In this document: piece after piece, positions 9,541 through 18,197 of the stretch
Numbering within the stretch: the stretch's first letter is position 1
Layout: each line of letters begins with the position of its first letter
NCBI RefSeq assembly: GCF_014274685.1
Contig: NZ_CP060393.1
Span: 248,001-312,000 of the forward strand
Source of the DNA: Edaphobacter sp. 4G125
GTDB lineage: Bacteria > Acidobacteriota > Terriglobia > Terriglobales > Acidobacteriaceae
DNA length: 64,000 nucleotides
Direction: 5' to 3'
Made by a program: the position numbers and the translations under genes
Notes under the pieces: generated by a model
Told to the model about the DNA's origin: nothing
Databases searched by the model: none
Seen by the model: the letters and a program-made list of their open reading frames with translations, nothing else

Positions 9541-9569
9541 GGGCAGCGAACGCTGCCTTCTCTTTTCTG
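9541..9569 (+). terminator. Rho-independent terminator after nemA
   Basis: GGCAGCG (9542-9548) and CGCTGCC (9551-9557) form a tight stem with AA loop, followed by the T-rich tract TTCTCTTTTCT. It is 15 bases after the nemA stop and separates it from the decayed ferritin-like remnant. Confidence 0.8.
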
Positions 9570-9579
9570 CATCCCATCG

Positions 9580-9777
9580 GATAGGCTCTGCTTCGATCTC
9601 GAAAACGAGAAGGAGACGATTCGTAATTATCGCCGCCGCGTCAAACAAGCCAACGAACTGAATTCACTCTTGGAGAGGAACTTCGTGAGATTCTCCGTGA
9701 CGAACAGGACCACCTCAATGCCCTGGCAAACGGCACTCGGAATCGATACTCCTGACCCGGGAATTGCAGACGCATAA
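9580..9777 (+). pseudogene. Bacterioferritin-like gene remnant, truncated and twice frameshifted
   Basis: Reading from 9580 gives DLENEKETIRNYRRRVKQ and ANELNSLL, the fourth-helix region of bacterioferritin-type four-helix proteins. At about 9670 the reading frame must shift to continue as ELREILRDEQDHLNALAN, another clear family segment. Near 9732 it shifts back to ALGIDTPDPGIADA and a TAA at 9777. The N-terminal two thirds are missing; the remnant begins right after the nemA terminator. No single open frame covers it. I infer a deletion followed by compensating indels. The homology is judged by eye from helix motifs. Confidence 0.6.
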
Positions 9778-9780
9778 TCG

Positions 9781-9815
9781 ATAAAGCCCGCACGTGCTGC
9801 GGGCTTTATGCTTTA
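9781..9815. terminator. Bidirectional terminator hairpin
   Basis: ATAAAGCCCGCA (9781-9792) pairs with TGCGGGCTTTAT (9798-9809) around a 5-base loop; TTTAGTTTTT follows on the plus strand. It sits between the ferritin remnant and the convergent gene ending at 9820 and can serve both. Confidence 0.8.
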
Positions 9816-9819
9816 GTTT

Positions 9820-12800
9820 TTAAAAGGTAAATGCGATTCCCATCGTGAAACGGTCCTGGAGAAATTTCTTCTCTGGCCCCTCACGAATGATCATCGTGTC
9901 ATACGTCGCATCCAGGTCATGCGAGTCGAAGCCCTCGTAGCTGTTCGCGATGATGTCAGGGTTCTTGCTCCACGTCTCTCGGAAGTCTGCCCGAAGCATA
10001 ATGCGCGGCGTCACTCTGTACTTAATTCCCCCGCCATACTGTAGGCCGATCTGGAAGATTCCACCACCATCCAGTGGAGGCGTATTGCCGAAGTCGAATG
10101 CCGCTTTAAGCAGGCCAATATTCTTCAGACCCAGTGTGAACGGACCCGCGGGTTTCTTCAAGGGAGCGCCATTCAACGCCACAAGCTGCAACACGGGTCC
10201 CACAGCCGCATAGGGCCGCCATCGCGAGGTCGGCCGTGTCGGATGAATCAGCAGGTTGTATTCGAACTGACGCGTCACCAGGCCAACCGGAATGATATCG
10301 AGGTCATTTTCGTCAATCACGACATCCGTATCCGGAGGAATCGTCACATCCGCCGTGCCCAACCTGTACTTCACCTGCTGCCGGAAGTAAGAAAACTCGT
10401 TGGAGAAGTGTTTCCAGCTGTTGACCGTCACGGATCCACCCGCAGCCCAGCCGTCCCCTACATCGTCAGCAAGAAAGAGAAAGTAGGCATCTTTCTTCGG
10501 ATCTGACGATATGTCCAGAATTCCAACGGCAGAGAGATAGCCTTCTCTCATGTGCATGTAGCCGCCTTGCAAGGCGAACTCGTATCGCGGCGGGTCCCAC
10601 TTATGATCTTCCTTGGCCTTCCGGATCTCGGCCAGGTCCTCTGGACTGGGGGCCATACTCTGGTCTCCGGGCGCTCTGCGTTGCAACCCAGGATTGCTCC
10701 CATAGCCTCTGTAGTCCGAGCCGGAAGCATCGGTCTTGCGCCACGCCCCGGTATCCTGGGGAAGCTCGCTTGAGCTGCGCATAAAGTCCCGAACCTTCAA
10801 GCCACCCGAGATACCCTGGTAGATAAGGTTGCCGCGATAAAAGCTATTGCGGACGATCAGGGAGGTGTCGCGCGTCGATCTCTCCAGGCGGTTCGGTCGC
10901 GGAGCGGCCGTCTCCGGAGTCACCCTCGGATTGTCGCAGTTGTTGATCTTCAGCACCGCCGCTTCACCATCCGTCAGCAAGCGGTCTCCAGTGGAGTTGT
11001 ACGCATCGCGTGGAACCCACGGACGCTCCACCATGTCCAGACTCTCCACGCAGCCCGTAAAGATAAGATCGTTGACCACCTTCGAGCGTTCATTGTCGAT
11101 GTGCTGGTCGATCACATGGATAAATGTCTTCTGCTTTCTCGAAAATGCAATCCCGATATCCTGCGTCGACGACGAGGTCAGCACCGTCTTCCCGTCGTAG
11201 CGGTCTTCGGTCGGAAACACGCGAAGATGATGCCGCGCTGCAAACGTATTCGTCGTCTTGCTCAGCGTGAAGATCGGCGGCCGTTCGTCGAGCAGCAGCA
11301 CCGACATCGGCGCTTGCGTGTATGTCTGGTTGCCCGTCAGCGTCTTCACCGTGCGGAAGGTCGAGCCCGCATACAGCTCATCGGTCTGTTGCCATCCTGC
11401 CGCTGTAAATGCGCGCCGCAACCCCGCAGGAGGCCCGATAAAGACAAGGTTCGTAAGGTCCGAAACCTTGTTCGATCCCTTCGTCCGCGTGCGGAATGGC
11501 AGCTTTTTCACGAACGCCTGCAGCTGTTCTCTTCCGGCAGCGTCGTGCTCCATCGGCAACACCGATGGAGGATACACGGTCGACGTGATTAACGGCTTCT
11601 TGTTCTCCAGGATCAGCTCCGTACCGCCCGGATACAGAATCTCCGACTCCGCTACACCCAGCACCGCAGGCCCAGAGGCCGAAGCGAAAACATAAGCTAC
11701 GGGATCGATTCCCGCCAGTGACAGCACTCCATTCTCGACCGAGCTTCCAATCGTTCCCGTCGAGCGGATCCCTTGGATCTTGCCCTTCTCCGTAACCTTC
11801 TCCTGCGCGTTCTCCACCTCAAAGACGCGCGCATCCATCTCCAGCGTCCGTCCATCCGGAAGCGTCGCCTTGGTCCATTCAATCGTCAACGACGCCGTCT
11901 CGTGCTTGAAGCCCCAGCCCACGCTGTCGGCCTGAATGACCTTGCCTTCAAACTCTGCGCCTAGGGGAACTAGAATCTCTCCATCCACCACAACAGGAGT
12001 AATCAGGACTGCTTTGACCGTATTGCCTTCATGCGTCGTCCGCGACGAAAGATCTTCGGTCAGCCGTACAGAGATCTTCGCGCCTGCGGGTACTCCCTTC
12101 ACCGCATTAAGTTCACTGATCGGAACCGAGTACTTCGCTGTCTCTCCTGTAAGGTCAAGGATCTCGCCGTTCGTGCTCCAGCGGCCTTTGCGCAGCGTGC
12201 CGTCTTTCAGCTCTGCCACCGTCTGTCCCGTCGGAAAGACCTGCATGTACTTCGGCGCAGTCTGCTCACCCTGCGGAGGTTCATAGATCGCGTGCAGGTC
12301 TGTCCCCAGCAGAACTCCTAGCTTTGCTGTCCTCTTCTCTCCGTTCGAGACGTATGTCAGGTTCTCATCATCTTGAAAGACAGGTGAACCGGCATTCCGC
12401 AGCAATCCCGGAATCGCCTGATCATCTCCCACAATCACCACAGGCGTTTCGCCGACCGGATCCGCTCCACTGAGCGCAAACGCCCATCGGTCATCATTGG
12501 CCTTCGTCTCCACCAGCGAAGCCGAGCTCATCGGAATCGTTCCCAGGTTCCGCCGTCGTCCGCTGTCCAGATCGTAGTAACGAAGGACATACCGCTTCGC
12601 ATGGTTCTTCTCGTGCTGCAGCACAACAACGAGAACGCCCTCGCTTCCGCGCACCCTCCACGCAGTCACCGCATGAGGAGCAATCTTGCGGACCTTGCCC
12701 TTCTCCACCATCTGCGCCTGGCCATCTTCATGTCCGGGCTTGCGCACGATCGTGATCGGCACCAAAGAAGTAGCCTGCTTCTCCTGCCCATACCCCATCG

Positions 12801-12867
12801 GCACAACCAAAGCACTCAATAACAGCCAGCACAACATGCGAGAATCAACAGCCGTTCGCGGTTCCAT
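9820..12867 (-). CDS. LssY C-terminal domain protein with C-terminal beta-barrel
   Basis: This 1015-aa protein starts with a signal peptide (hydrophobic core LCWLLLSALVVPMGYGQ). Residues about 255-350 match an acidobacterial module (VPAGAKISVRLTEDLSSRT...VVVDGEILVPLGAEFEGKV). Residues about 455-645 are an LssY_C domain: DLTNLVFIGPPAGLRRAFTA, RHHLRVFPT, DIGIAF and HVIDQHIDNERSKVV. From about 775 to the end, alternating aromatic/polar strands ending in FTMGIAFTF suggest an outer-membrane beta-barrel. A role in envelope or surface-polymer handling is inferred only. Monocistronic, with terminators on both sides. Start at 12867 has a GAGAG upstream; 12837 is an alternative. Confidence 0.75.
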   Translation of the reverse strand: MEPRTAVDSRMLCWLLLSALVVPMGYGQEKQATSLVPITIVRKPGHEDGQAQMVEKGKVRKIAPHAVTAWRVRGSEGVLVVVLQHEKNHAKRYVLRYYDLDSGRRRNLGTIPMSSASLVETKANDDRWAFALSGADPVGETPVVIVGDDQAIPGLLRNAGSPVFQDDENLTYVSNGEKRTAKLGVLLGTDLHAIYEPPQGEQTAPKYMQVFPTGQTVAELKDGTLRKGRWSTNGEILDLTGETAKYSVPISELNAVKGVPAGAKISVRLTEDLSSRTTHEGNTVKAVLITPVVVDGEILVPLGAEFEGKVIQADSVGWGFKHETASLTIEWTKATLPDGRTLEMDARVFEVENAQEKVTEKGKIQGIRSTGTIGSSVENGVLSLAGIDPVAYVFASASGPAVLGVAESEILYPGGTELILENKKPLITSTVYPPSVLPMEHDAAGREQLQAFVKKLPFRTRTKGSNKVSDLTNLVFIGPPAGLRRAFTAAGWQQTDELYAGSTFRTVKTLTGNQTYTQAPMSVLLLDERPPIFTLSKTTNTFAARHHLRVFPTEDRYDGKTVLTSSSTQDIGIAFSRKQKTFIHVIDQHIDNERSKVVNDLIFTGCVESLDMVERPWVPRDAYNSTGDRLLTDGEAAVLKINNCDNPRVTPETAAPRPNRLERSTRDTSLIVRNSFYRGNLIYQGISGGLKVRDFMRSSSELPQDTGAWRKTDASGSDYRGYGSNPGLQRRAPGDQSMAPSPEDLAEIRKAKEDHKWDPPRYEFALQGGYMHMREGYLSAVGILDISSDPKKDAYFLFLADDVGDGWAAGGSVTVNSWKHFSNEFSYFRQQVKYRLGTADVTIPPDTDVVIDENDLDIIPVGLVTRQFEYNLLIHPTRPTSRWRPYAAVGPVLQLVALNGAPLKKPAGPFTLGLKNIGLLKAAFDFGNTPPLDGGGIFQIGLQYGGGIKYRVTPRIMLRADFRETWSKNPDIIANSYEGFDSHDLDATYDTMIIREGPEKKFLQDRFTMGIAFTF

Positions 12868-12992
12868 ACGGTCTCTCAGATTTTCTTTTTGAATAACGCG
12901 GGGTGAGGCCCACCACCGCCAGAAACATCATAAAGGAGCCGAAAGATGCGAGAACGGCCTAAACTATGCTCGCAGCAGCCTTTATCTACAAC

Positions 12993-13020
12993 AAAAAAGC
13001 GGCCGGAAGACTCCGGCCGC
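12993..13020 (-). terminator. Terminator of azoR-doxX operon
   Basis: On the minus strand GCGGCCGGA and TCCGGCCGC (12999-13007 and 13012-13020) form a GC-rich stem with a 4-base loop followed by six T residues (12993-12998). It is just downstream of the DoxX gene. Confidence 0.88.
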
Positions 13021-13041
13021 GCCATAACTGCCACTTTCGTG

Positions 13042-13425
13042 TCAGATCTCCACGCGCTGAGCAAACACTCCCGCAAATGCCTTGCGCGTCGCTGCAAAGA
13101 CCACTGCCCAAAGCAACGTCGTCACCAGGGCCAACGGCAATCCTTCCGGAGCCAGGAAGGCATGGAAGCAGATGATGTTCACGATCACTGGTCCTAGAAG
13201 AATCAGGGCCAACGGCACATAGCGGTTTGCTAGCAACAACACGCCTCCCAGCAGTTGCACCAGAAACACGATCACCAGGTAGTGCGAAACAAATAACGCT
13301 CCCATATACTGCCCGGCCAATCCCGTGGGAGGCTGCATCGGAATAAAGTGAAGAAACCCGTTCAGTCCAAAGACCGTAAACAGAAGGCCCAATAAAATAC
13401 GTGCAATCGTAGAAGCAATCTTCAT
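13042..13425 (-). CDS. DoxX family membrane protein
   Basis: A 127-aa protein with four predicted membrane helices: ARILLGLLFTVFGLNGF, VIVFLVQLLGGVLLL, LALILLGPVIVNIIC and LALVTTLLWAVVFA. The first helix with GLNGFLHF is characteristic of DoxX-like proteins, small inner-membrane proteins linked to redox and thiol stress. It is the second gene of an operon with azoR (31-bp gap) and has a strong AAGGAGAG ribosome binding site. The pairing suggests a shared response to quinone or electrophile stress controlled by the divergent TetR gene. Confidence 0.85.
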   Translation of the reverse strand: MKIASTIARILLGLLFTVFGLNGFLHFIPMQPPTGLAGQYMGALFVSHYLVIVFLVQLLGGVLLLANRYVPLALILLGPVIVNIICFHAFLAPEGLPLALVTTLLWAVVFAATRKAFAGVFAQRVEI

Positions 13426-13456
13426 CGTTCTCTCCTTATCGCGGAACCGGACAGCC

Positions 13457-14077
13457 TTATGCTGCCAACGCTCTCACTTGCTCCAGGGTGGGTTTCAGAA
13501 ACGCGTCGCGGTCCACAGCTCCACGGAGTACCTGCGCCGCTCCGCCTGCCGTGATGAACCGAACATCGGTAATTCCAATAAAGCGCAAAACGGCTTGCAG
13601 ATAAGGCTCAACAAAGTTCAGCGCTGCAGCTGGGGTTCCGGCGTCGTATACACCGCCACTCGCAATAAGCACCGTCGCTTTCTTTCCCTTCAAGAGTCCT
13701 TCAGGACCGTTGGCTGTATAAGCAAAGGTCTTGCCGCCTCGAGCGATCTGGTCGATCCAGAGCTTCAGCACTGAGGGAATCCCAAAGTTATGCATCGCCA
13801 CACCGATTAAGATCTCATCAGCCTGCTCCAGTTCAGCGATCAGGCTGTCGGACTCCGCAAGTAACGCTTTTTGCTCAGGAGTGCGCACATCGTCGGGAGT
13901 AAAGTTTGCACCGACCCATGTCTGATCGATCGGTTTCGAGGGCGACAGGCTAAGATCACGGCGAATCACCCGGCCGTCGGGGTTCTTTTGCTTCCACGTT
14001 GCTACGAACTCTCGCGTCAGCTCACGGCTGATCGAGCTTTCAAGAGGACTTGAATCGATATGTAATAAGGTCGGCAT
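13457..14077 (-). CDS. azoR: FMN-dependent NADH-azoreductase AzoR
   Basis: AzoR is a flavodoxin-fold quinone reductase that transfers two electrons from NADH through FMN to quinones and azo compounds. The 206-aa protein shows LLHIDSSPLESSISRELTREF at the phosphate-binding N-terminus, the FMN-contacting AMHNFGIPSVLKLWIDQIARGGKTF and a C-terminal ...FIGITDVRFITAGG. GGAGATC precedes the ATG. It is transcribed divergently from a TetR regulator, the usual arrangement for an inducible quinone-detoxifying enzyme, and cotranscribed with the DoxX gene. Confidence 0.93.
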   Translation of the reverse strand: MPTLLHIDSSPLESSISRELTREFVATWKQKNPDGRVIRRDLSLSPSKPIDQTWVGANFTPDDVRTPEQKALLAESDSLIAELEQADEILIGVAMHNFGIPSVLKLWIDQIARGGKTFAYTANGPEGLLKGKKATVLIASGGVYDAGTPAAALNFVEPYLQAVLRFIGITDVRFITAGGAAQVLRGAVDRDAFLKPTLEQVRALAA

Positions 14078-14089
14078 CTCTGATCTCCA

Positions 14090-14145
14090 TAGACGACATA
14101 AGATGGATAAACCTCATTCGTCGTCTTCATCCCAGTAGACGACAT
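14090..14145. promoter_or_regulatory. Three AGACGAC boxes between azoR and tetR
   Basis: TAGACGACAT occurs as a direct repeat at 14090-14099 and 14136-14145, and the inverse GTCGTCT lies between them at 14120-14126. The three copies sit in the divergent azoR/TetR intergenic region next to the azoR start, where a TetR repressor would be expected to bind. The assignment as operator is inference. Confidence 0.5.
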
Positions 14146-14261
14146 TTGTTGCCCCGGCGATTCTTTTTCTCTTTGGTAGCCTCTAATACATAGACCGAAT
14201 TGTTTTTCGAGTGAAAGAAAAGCGAAACTAAGTTATAAAGATTAGAAGAACTGGATAAGCT

Positions 14262-14891
14262 ATGCCGATCTCAGACTGTGAAGTTCGCGACCCGCGCATC
14301 CGCAAGACACGCCATGCTCTCCAGGCAGCGCTCGGCAATCTGATGCAGCAGAAGAGTTTTGAAGAGATCTCTGTGCAGGACATCACTGACCTGGCCGACG
14401 TCAACCGCGCTACCTTTTACGACCACTACACCGACAAGTTTTCTCTTCTCGACGCCATGGTTGGTGGCGGTTTTCACAAGCTTCTGATTGAGCGAAACAT
14501 TATCTTCGATGGGACCTGCCCATCAGCGGCCAGCGTGATTATTCTTGCCACATGCGATTACCTCACCACCAGCCATGCCCATGCGGATTGCAATAAGAAC
14601 AGCGCTTTTGAACCCTTGATGGAAGCCGGAATTGTCGCCGCGATTCGACGTACCCTTCTTAAGGGAGTTGAAACCAAACCTGTTCCCGAAGGTCTTACTC
14701 CGGAGATTGTTGCCACCACCGCAGCGTGGGCTATCTTTGGCGCGGTGAAACAGTGGTTCTATACGCCGAACCGTCGGCCTGCTTCAGAAATGGTGCAACC
14801 GATTCTGCGGCTCATCTTTCCGATTCTGATGCCTGGAGGATCTCCCGATCAGCACCATCCATTGGAATCGTCCTTGGTCTCTGCCAACTAA
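14262..14891 (+). CDS. TetR/AcrR family transcriptional regulator
   Basis: A 209-aa regulator with an N-terminal TetR helix-turn-helix: RKTRHALQAALGNLM, EEISVQDITDLADVNRATF and YDHYTDKFSLLDAM at roughly residues 14-66. The C-terminal domain is variable and probably binds a small inducer. It is divergent from azoR-doxX and probably represses that operon and itself through the repeated AGACGAC boxes in the shared intergenic region. No clear ribosome binding site precedes the ATG at 14262. Confidence 0.88.
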   Translation: MPISDCEVRDPRIRKTRHALQAALGNLMQQKSFEEISVQDITDLADVNRATFYDHYTDKFSLLDAMVGGGFHKLLIERNIIFDGTCPSAASVIILATCDYLTTSHAHADCNKNSAFEPLMEAGIVAAIRRTLLKGVETKPVPEGLTPEIVATTAAWAIFGAVKQWFYTPNRRPASEMVQPILRLIFPILMPGGSPDQHHPLESSLVSAN

Positions 14892-14901
14892 TCCCCACAC
14901 C

Positions 14902-14940
14902 AAAATAAAAGCCCAGCAATTTGCTGGGCTTTTATTTTTT
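14902..14940. terminator. Bidirectional rho-independent terminator
   Basis: AATAAAAGCCCAGCAA (ending 14919) and TTGCTGGGCTTTTATT (from 14921) form a long stem with T-runs on both strands (TTTATTTTTT on the plus strand). It lies between the convergent TetR gene and the thioredoxin-like gene. Confidence 0.92.
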
Positions 14941-14954
14941 CCGACACTGTAAGG

Positions 14955-15656
14955 CTATTTCTGGGTGCCCGACGCATGTCGCAACTTGGAGTTGGCAGAC
15001 GTTGCCGTCTTACCGGGCGTGCTGGCTGCAACCTGCGATTCCAGATTATCGATCGTCGTATACAGCTGGCTCATGTCCGTCACCTGAACCCAGGTCTTCT
15101 GGGTCACCACCCAGACCGTTGGCGTCTGAGTAATGCCGATTCGCTCGCCGAGTGTGTAGTCGGCATTGACCTCGGCATTGAACCGGCCTGCCGGATCGAT
15201 GACAAAGGGCTCATTCAGCTTGTGAGACTGGAAGAACCGGCGCGTAAAGTTAGCCAGATCTTCCTTGGACGCGATGGACTGCTGGGCCGCAAAGACTGCG
15301 CCACGGAACTCATCGGCAACCTGAGGCGAGACCTTGTCCTGCAGGTAGCGGGCCGTGATCGCCGCGTCCCGGCTCCAGATATGCATCTTCAGCGGAAAGT
15401 CATAACGAACCACCGGAATCTTGTATCGTTCGGCTGCGGAGTGAACGATCGGATACGCATGGCTGCAAGCCGGACACTCCAGGTCTTCAAACTTGATAAT
15501 GGCGATCTTCGCTCCCGCAGGCGGCTTGAGCGGAGAGGTGTCCTTGAAAGTATTTCCCGTATTTGGCGGGGCGGAGTACTGGGCCGCGGCTGGAAGGCAA
15601 GCGGTGGCCAGCAGAGTGGCGGCTAGAAGGATGCGGGTCATAGAGGTTGGACGCAT
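14955..15656 (-). CDS. Exported DsbA-like thioredoxin-fold protein
   Basis: A 233-aa protein with a signal peptide (TRILLAATLLATACLPAAAQ) and a thioredoxin fold with the redox motif CPAC at residues 61-64 in FEDLECPACSHAYP. The cis-proline region is GITQTPTVWVV. It resembles DsbA/DsbG or the thioredoxin_4 family, thiol oxidoreductases acting in the periplasm. The start at 15656 has an AAAGG upstream; an alternative ATG is at 15641. The C-terminal 25 residues are low-complexity. No DsbB or VKOR partner gene is adjacent. Confidence 0.87.
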   Translation of the reverse strand: MRPTSMTRILLAATLLATACLPAAAQYSAPPNTGNTFKDTSPLKPPAGAKIAIIKFEDLECPACSHAYPIVHSAAERYKIPVVRYDFPLKMHIWSRDAAITARYLQDKVSPQVADEFRGAVFAAQQSIASKEDLANFTRRFFQSHKLNEPFVIDPAGRFNAEVNADYTLGERIGITQTPTVWVVTQKTWVQVTDMSQLYTTIDNLESQVAASTPGKTATSANSKLRHASGTQK

Positions 15657-15795
15657 AAAGCCTTTGTTTGTACCTGTATTGTAGATGAGTCGGGAAAGAC
15701 CCAACGAACAATCAGATTTTCGCAACCCGGTTTGGGGGCAGGGAATCTAATTTCGAGAGAACACAGAAGATAGCATCGTTTTATCCGACTTTTCG

Positions 15796-17259
15796 ATGAA
15801 AGTGGAGTTCCGTTCCTCAATGACAAGGAAGTATCTGCCGCTCGCTGCCGTCTGGCTCACCCTGATTGCGACAGCCCCGGCACAACAGACAAAGCCCGAA
15901 GAGCTGCCCTCTGCGCCCGAGCCGAACCTACCCGTTACGAAGTTGGCCGGAGGTGTTGTCATAGAACGGGCTACGTCGAATGCTCTTCCTTTGAGCATCG
16001 ATGAAGCAATCGCCCGTGGGCTTGAACACAATCTCGGCATCGTACTCGACCTTCAAAACCAGCGTTTAGTCCACGGACAGGTCCTGCAGGTGAAGAACAA
16101 TCTCCTGCCCAGCATGACCGCAGTCGCGAAGACCTCCACCCAGCAGGTCAATCTTGCTGCTTTGGGATTCAAGCCCAGCTCCATTAATATCCCGGGCTTC
16201 AACGGAAACTTCCCTACAATCGTAAAAGTCGACGTGACCTCGGCACAGCTGAACCTCTCCCAGCAGCTCTTCAACGTGCCAGCATACTTCTTATATCGAG
16301 CAGCGCAGCACGCCGATCAGGTTGCCTCCTGGACCACCCTCAATGAGCGTGGAACCGTGGCCCTGAACGTAGCGACCCAATACCTTCGCGCCGTCGCCGA
16401 CGCAGCCGAGATCGACAACGCTCGGGCTCTCCTCAAAGCCGATCAGATCGCCCTGAATCAGGCCGTCGCTCAAAAGGAGGCGGGGGTTGGAACGAATCTG
16501 GACGCGCTCCGTGCTCGCGTACAGCTTCAGACCCAACAGCAGGCACTGATCAACGCCGAGAATACCTTCGCCAAAGACAAGATCGCATTGAATCGCCTTC
16601 TGGCACTACCCGCCGACCAGGAGCTTATCCTGACCGATAAGGCTCCCTATGCCGAATTCGCGGCGCTCCCCCTGGACGAGGCCATGAAGATCGCCTTCGA
16701 GCGACGCAAAGACCTCCGTTCACTTCAGTCCCAGATGGACGTGGCAGACCGGACTCTGAAGGCTGTGAAGTACGAGCGCTTGCCCTCGCTCTCCTTTAGT
16801 GGCGACTATGGAGTACTGGGAGAAACCCATGGCCTCTACCACGGTATCTTTTCCGCCACCGGAAAACTCTCCTTTCCCATCTTCCAGGAAGGACAGCTTC
16901 GCGGCGAGCGTGAAGTCGCTCAGGCACAGTTGAACGGCCTTCATCAGCAGATCCAAAGCCTCAAGGTCACCATCGAGCAGCAGATTCGCTCGGCGATGCT
17001 TGATGTTCAGGCTACGAATGAACAAGTCAACGTCGCTCGCAGCAACGTCGATCTCGCCACCCAGGCCCTACAGGACACGACCGATCGTTTCGCCGCCGGC
17101 GTTGACGATAACCTGCCTGTCGTCCAGGCTCAGGCCACCCTTGCAGCCGCACAGAGCAGACTGGTCGAAACCCTTTACCAGTACAACCAGGCCAAACTGA
17201 CCCTTGCCCGCAACACCGGCGTCGTCGAAACCCAGTACAAGACTTACCTCGGAAGATAA
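15796..17259 (+). CDS. TolC family outer-membrane efflux channel
   Basis: A 487-aa outer-membrane efflux protein with signal peptide (KYLPLAAVWLTLIATAPAQ). Two repeats of the OEP domain begin with LSIDEAIARGLEHNLGI and LPLDEAMKIAFERRKDLRSLQ, with long amphipathic coiled helices such as VDLATQALQDTTDRFAAGVDD. It would form a trimeric channel for a tripartite RND or ABC exporter, but no inner-membrane or adaptor gene is adjacent. An inner ATG at 15820 is a possible start because it places the hydrophobic core closer to the N-terminus. Confidence 0.9.
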   Translation: MKVEFRSSMTRKYLPLAAVWLTLIATAPAQQTKPEELPSAPEPNLPVTKLAGGVVIERATSNALPLSIDEAIARGLEHNLGIVLDLQNQRLVHGQVLQVKNNLLPSMTAVAKTSTQQVNLAALGFKPSSINIPGFNGNFPTIVKVDVTSAQLNLSQQLFNVPAYFLYRAAQHADQVASWTTLNERGTVALNVATQYLRAVADAAEIDNARALLKADQIALNQAVAQKEAGVGTNLDALRARVQLQTQQQALINAENTFAKDKIALNRLLALPADQELILTDKAPYAEFAALPLDEAMKIAFERRKDLRSLQSQMDVADRTLKAVKYERLPSLSFSGDYGVLGETHGLYHGIFSATGKLSFPIFQEGQLRGEREVAQAQLNGLHQQIQSLKVTIEQQIRSAMLDVQATNEQVNVARSNVDLATQALQDTTDRFAAGVDDNLPVVQAQATLAAAQSRLVETLYQYNQAKLTLARNTGVVETQYKTYLGR

Positions 17260-17282
17260 AACGTATCGCTGTCTTCCCTCTG

Positions 17283-17384
17283 AATTGTCATTTCGACCGA
17301 AGTCCCGAAGGGACAAAGTGGAGAATCTCCGCATTCTTCCATCGTCATTCTGAGCCGCAGGCGAAGAATCCCTGTATCTTCATC
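17283..17384 (+). repeat. Dispersed intergenic repeat (TGTCATT...GAAGAATC type), two tandem units
   Basis: Two imperfect units, TGTCATTTCGACCGAAG...GGAGAATCTCCGC and CGTCATTCTGAGCCGC...GCGAAGAATCCCTG, lie between the TolC and deacetylase genes. The same core recurs near 25370 (inverted), 27710 and 47585, so it is a dispersed non-coding repeat. Similar TCATTCTGAGCGAAG elements are common between genes in Acidobacteria. Confidence 0.7.
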
Positions 17385-17432
17385 TTCTGATCGCATCGAC
17401 TTTATTTCTTCACCCATTCATATCGATACGAC

Positions 17433-18197
17433 CTAACCCCACGCATCCACCCTGACAAACTTTACGTCGCGGTGTTTCTGGATCAACTTCTCTACGGCCC
17501 GCACGGTTTCAAGCCGCGGAGCACCCAGTCCGGTATGCCCACCATCGTGCAGCAGGATATTAGATCCTCGGCCCATTCGCCGGTTGCGCGCCACACCCTT
17601 TTCAACATGCGACGCAATCGCATCAGCGGAGATAGTGCGCCAGTCATAGCCCATCGCATTCCACTGCACCGAAACCATACCCAGTTCGCGTGCGGCGCGC
17701 AGCACGATTGGCCTCCTCGCTCCGTGCGGAGCGCGGAAATAATGGACGGGCTCTCCAAGAACATCCTCAAGGATGCTGCTCGTCATACCCAATTCTTCCC
17801 GGATGCGTTTTTCTGTCTGCCATGCCAGCCAGGGATGCGTGAGAGTATGGTTACCCACGAGATGCCCGGCTCCGGCGATCTCCCGAATAAGCGCCGGGCA
17901 TTGCTTCGCAAAGCTGCCGATCACAAAGAAGGTCGCCTGGACTCCCGCACTGGCCAGAACCTCCAGCAAGCGAGGAGTCGCCTCAGGGTTGGGGCCGTCG
18001 TCAAAAGTTAGGGCAAACTCATTGGGAGTGGAGGGAGCGATCAGAGTCTTACCAAAGATCTGGGACCCCGGAGACAGCGCCGCCCAGGCCAGAGTCCCTC
18101 CTGCAGCCATCAATCCGATTCCTATAGCCAAAGCCGTTGGAATCGCTGGCGAAGCCACGGCCAGGGATGCAAGGTTGAATGACTCTGTTCGCACCAA
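17433..18197 (-). CDS. Polysaccharide deacetylase (NodB domain, CE4)
   Basis: A 254-aa carbohydrate esterase family 4 protein. An N-terminal hydrophobic segment (about residues 18-42) anchors or exports it. The NodB domain starts at FALTFDDGPN with the catalytic/metal Asp pair at 66-67, the metal histidines are in NHTLTHP (117 and 121), and FRAPHGARR and LLHDGGH supply the remaining active-site motifs. It should remove N-acetyl groups from peptidoglycan, chitin-like or biofilm polymers in the periplasm. No polysaccharide operon adjoins it. Confidence 0.9.
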   Translation of the reverse strand: MVRTESFNLASLAVASPAIPTALAIGIGLMAAGGTLAWAALSPGSQIFGKTLIAPSTPNEFALTFDDGPNPEATPRLLEVLASAGVQATFFVIGSFAKQCPALIREIAGAGHLVGNHTLTHPWLAWQTEKRIREELGMTSSILEDVLGEPVHYFRAPHGARRPIVLRAARELGMVSVQWNAMGYDWRTISADAIASHVEKGVARNRRMGRGSNILLHDGGHTGLGAPRLETVRAVEKLIQKHRDVKFVRVDAWG

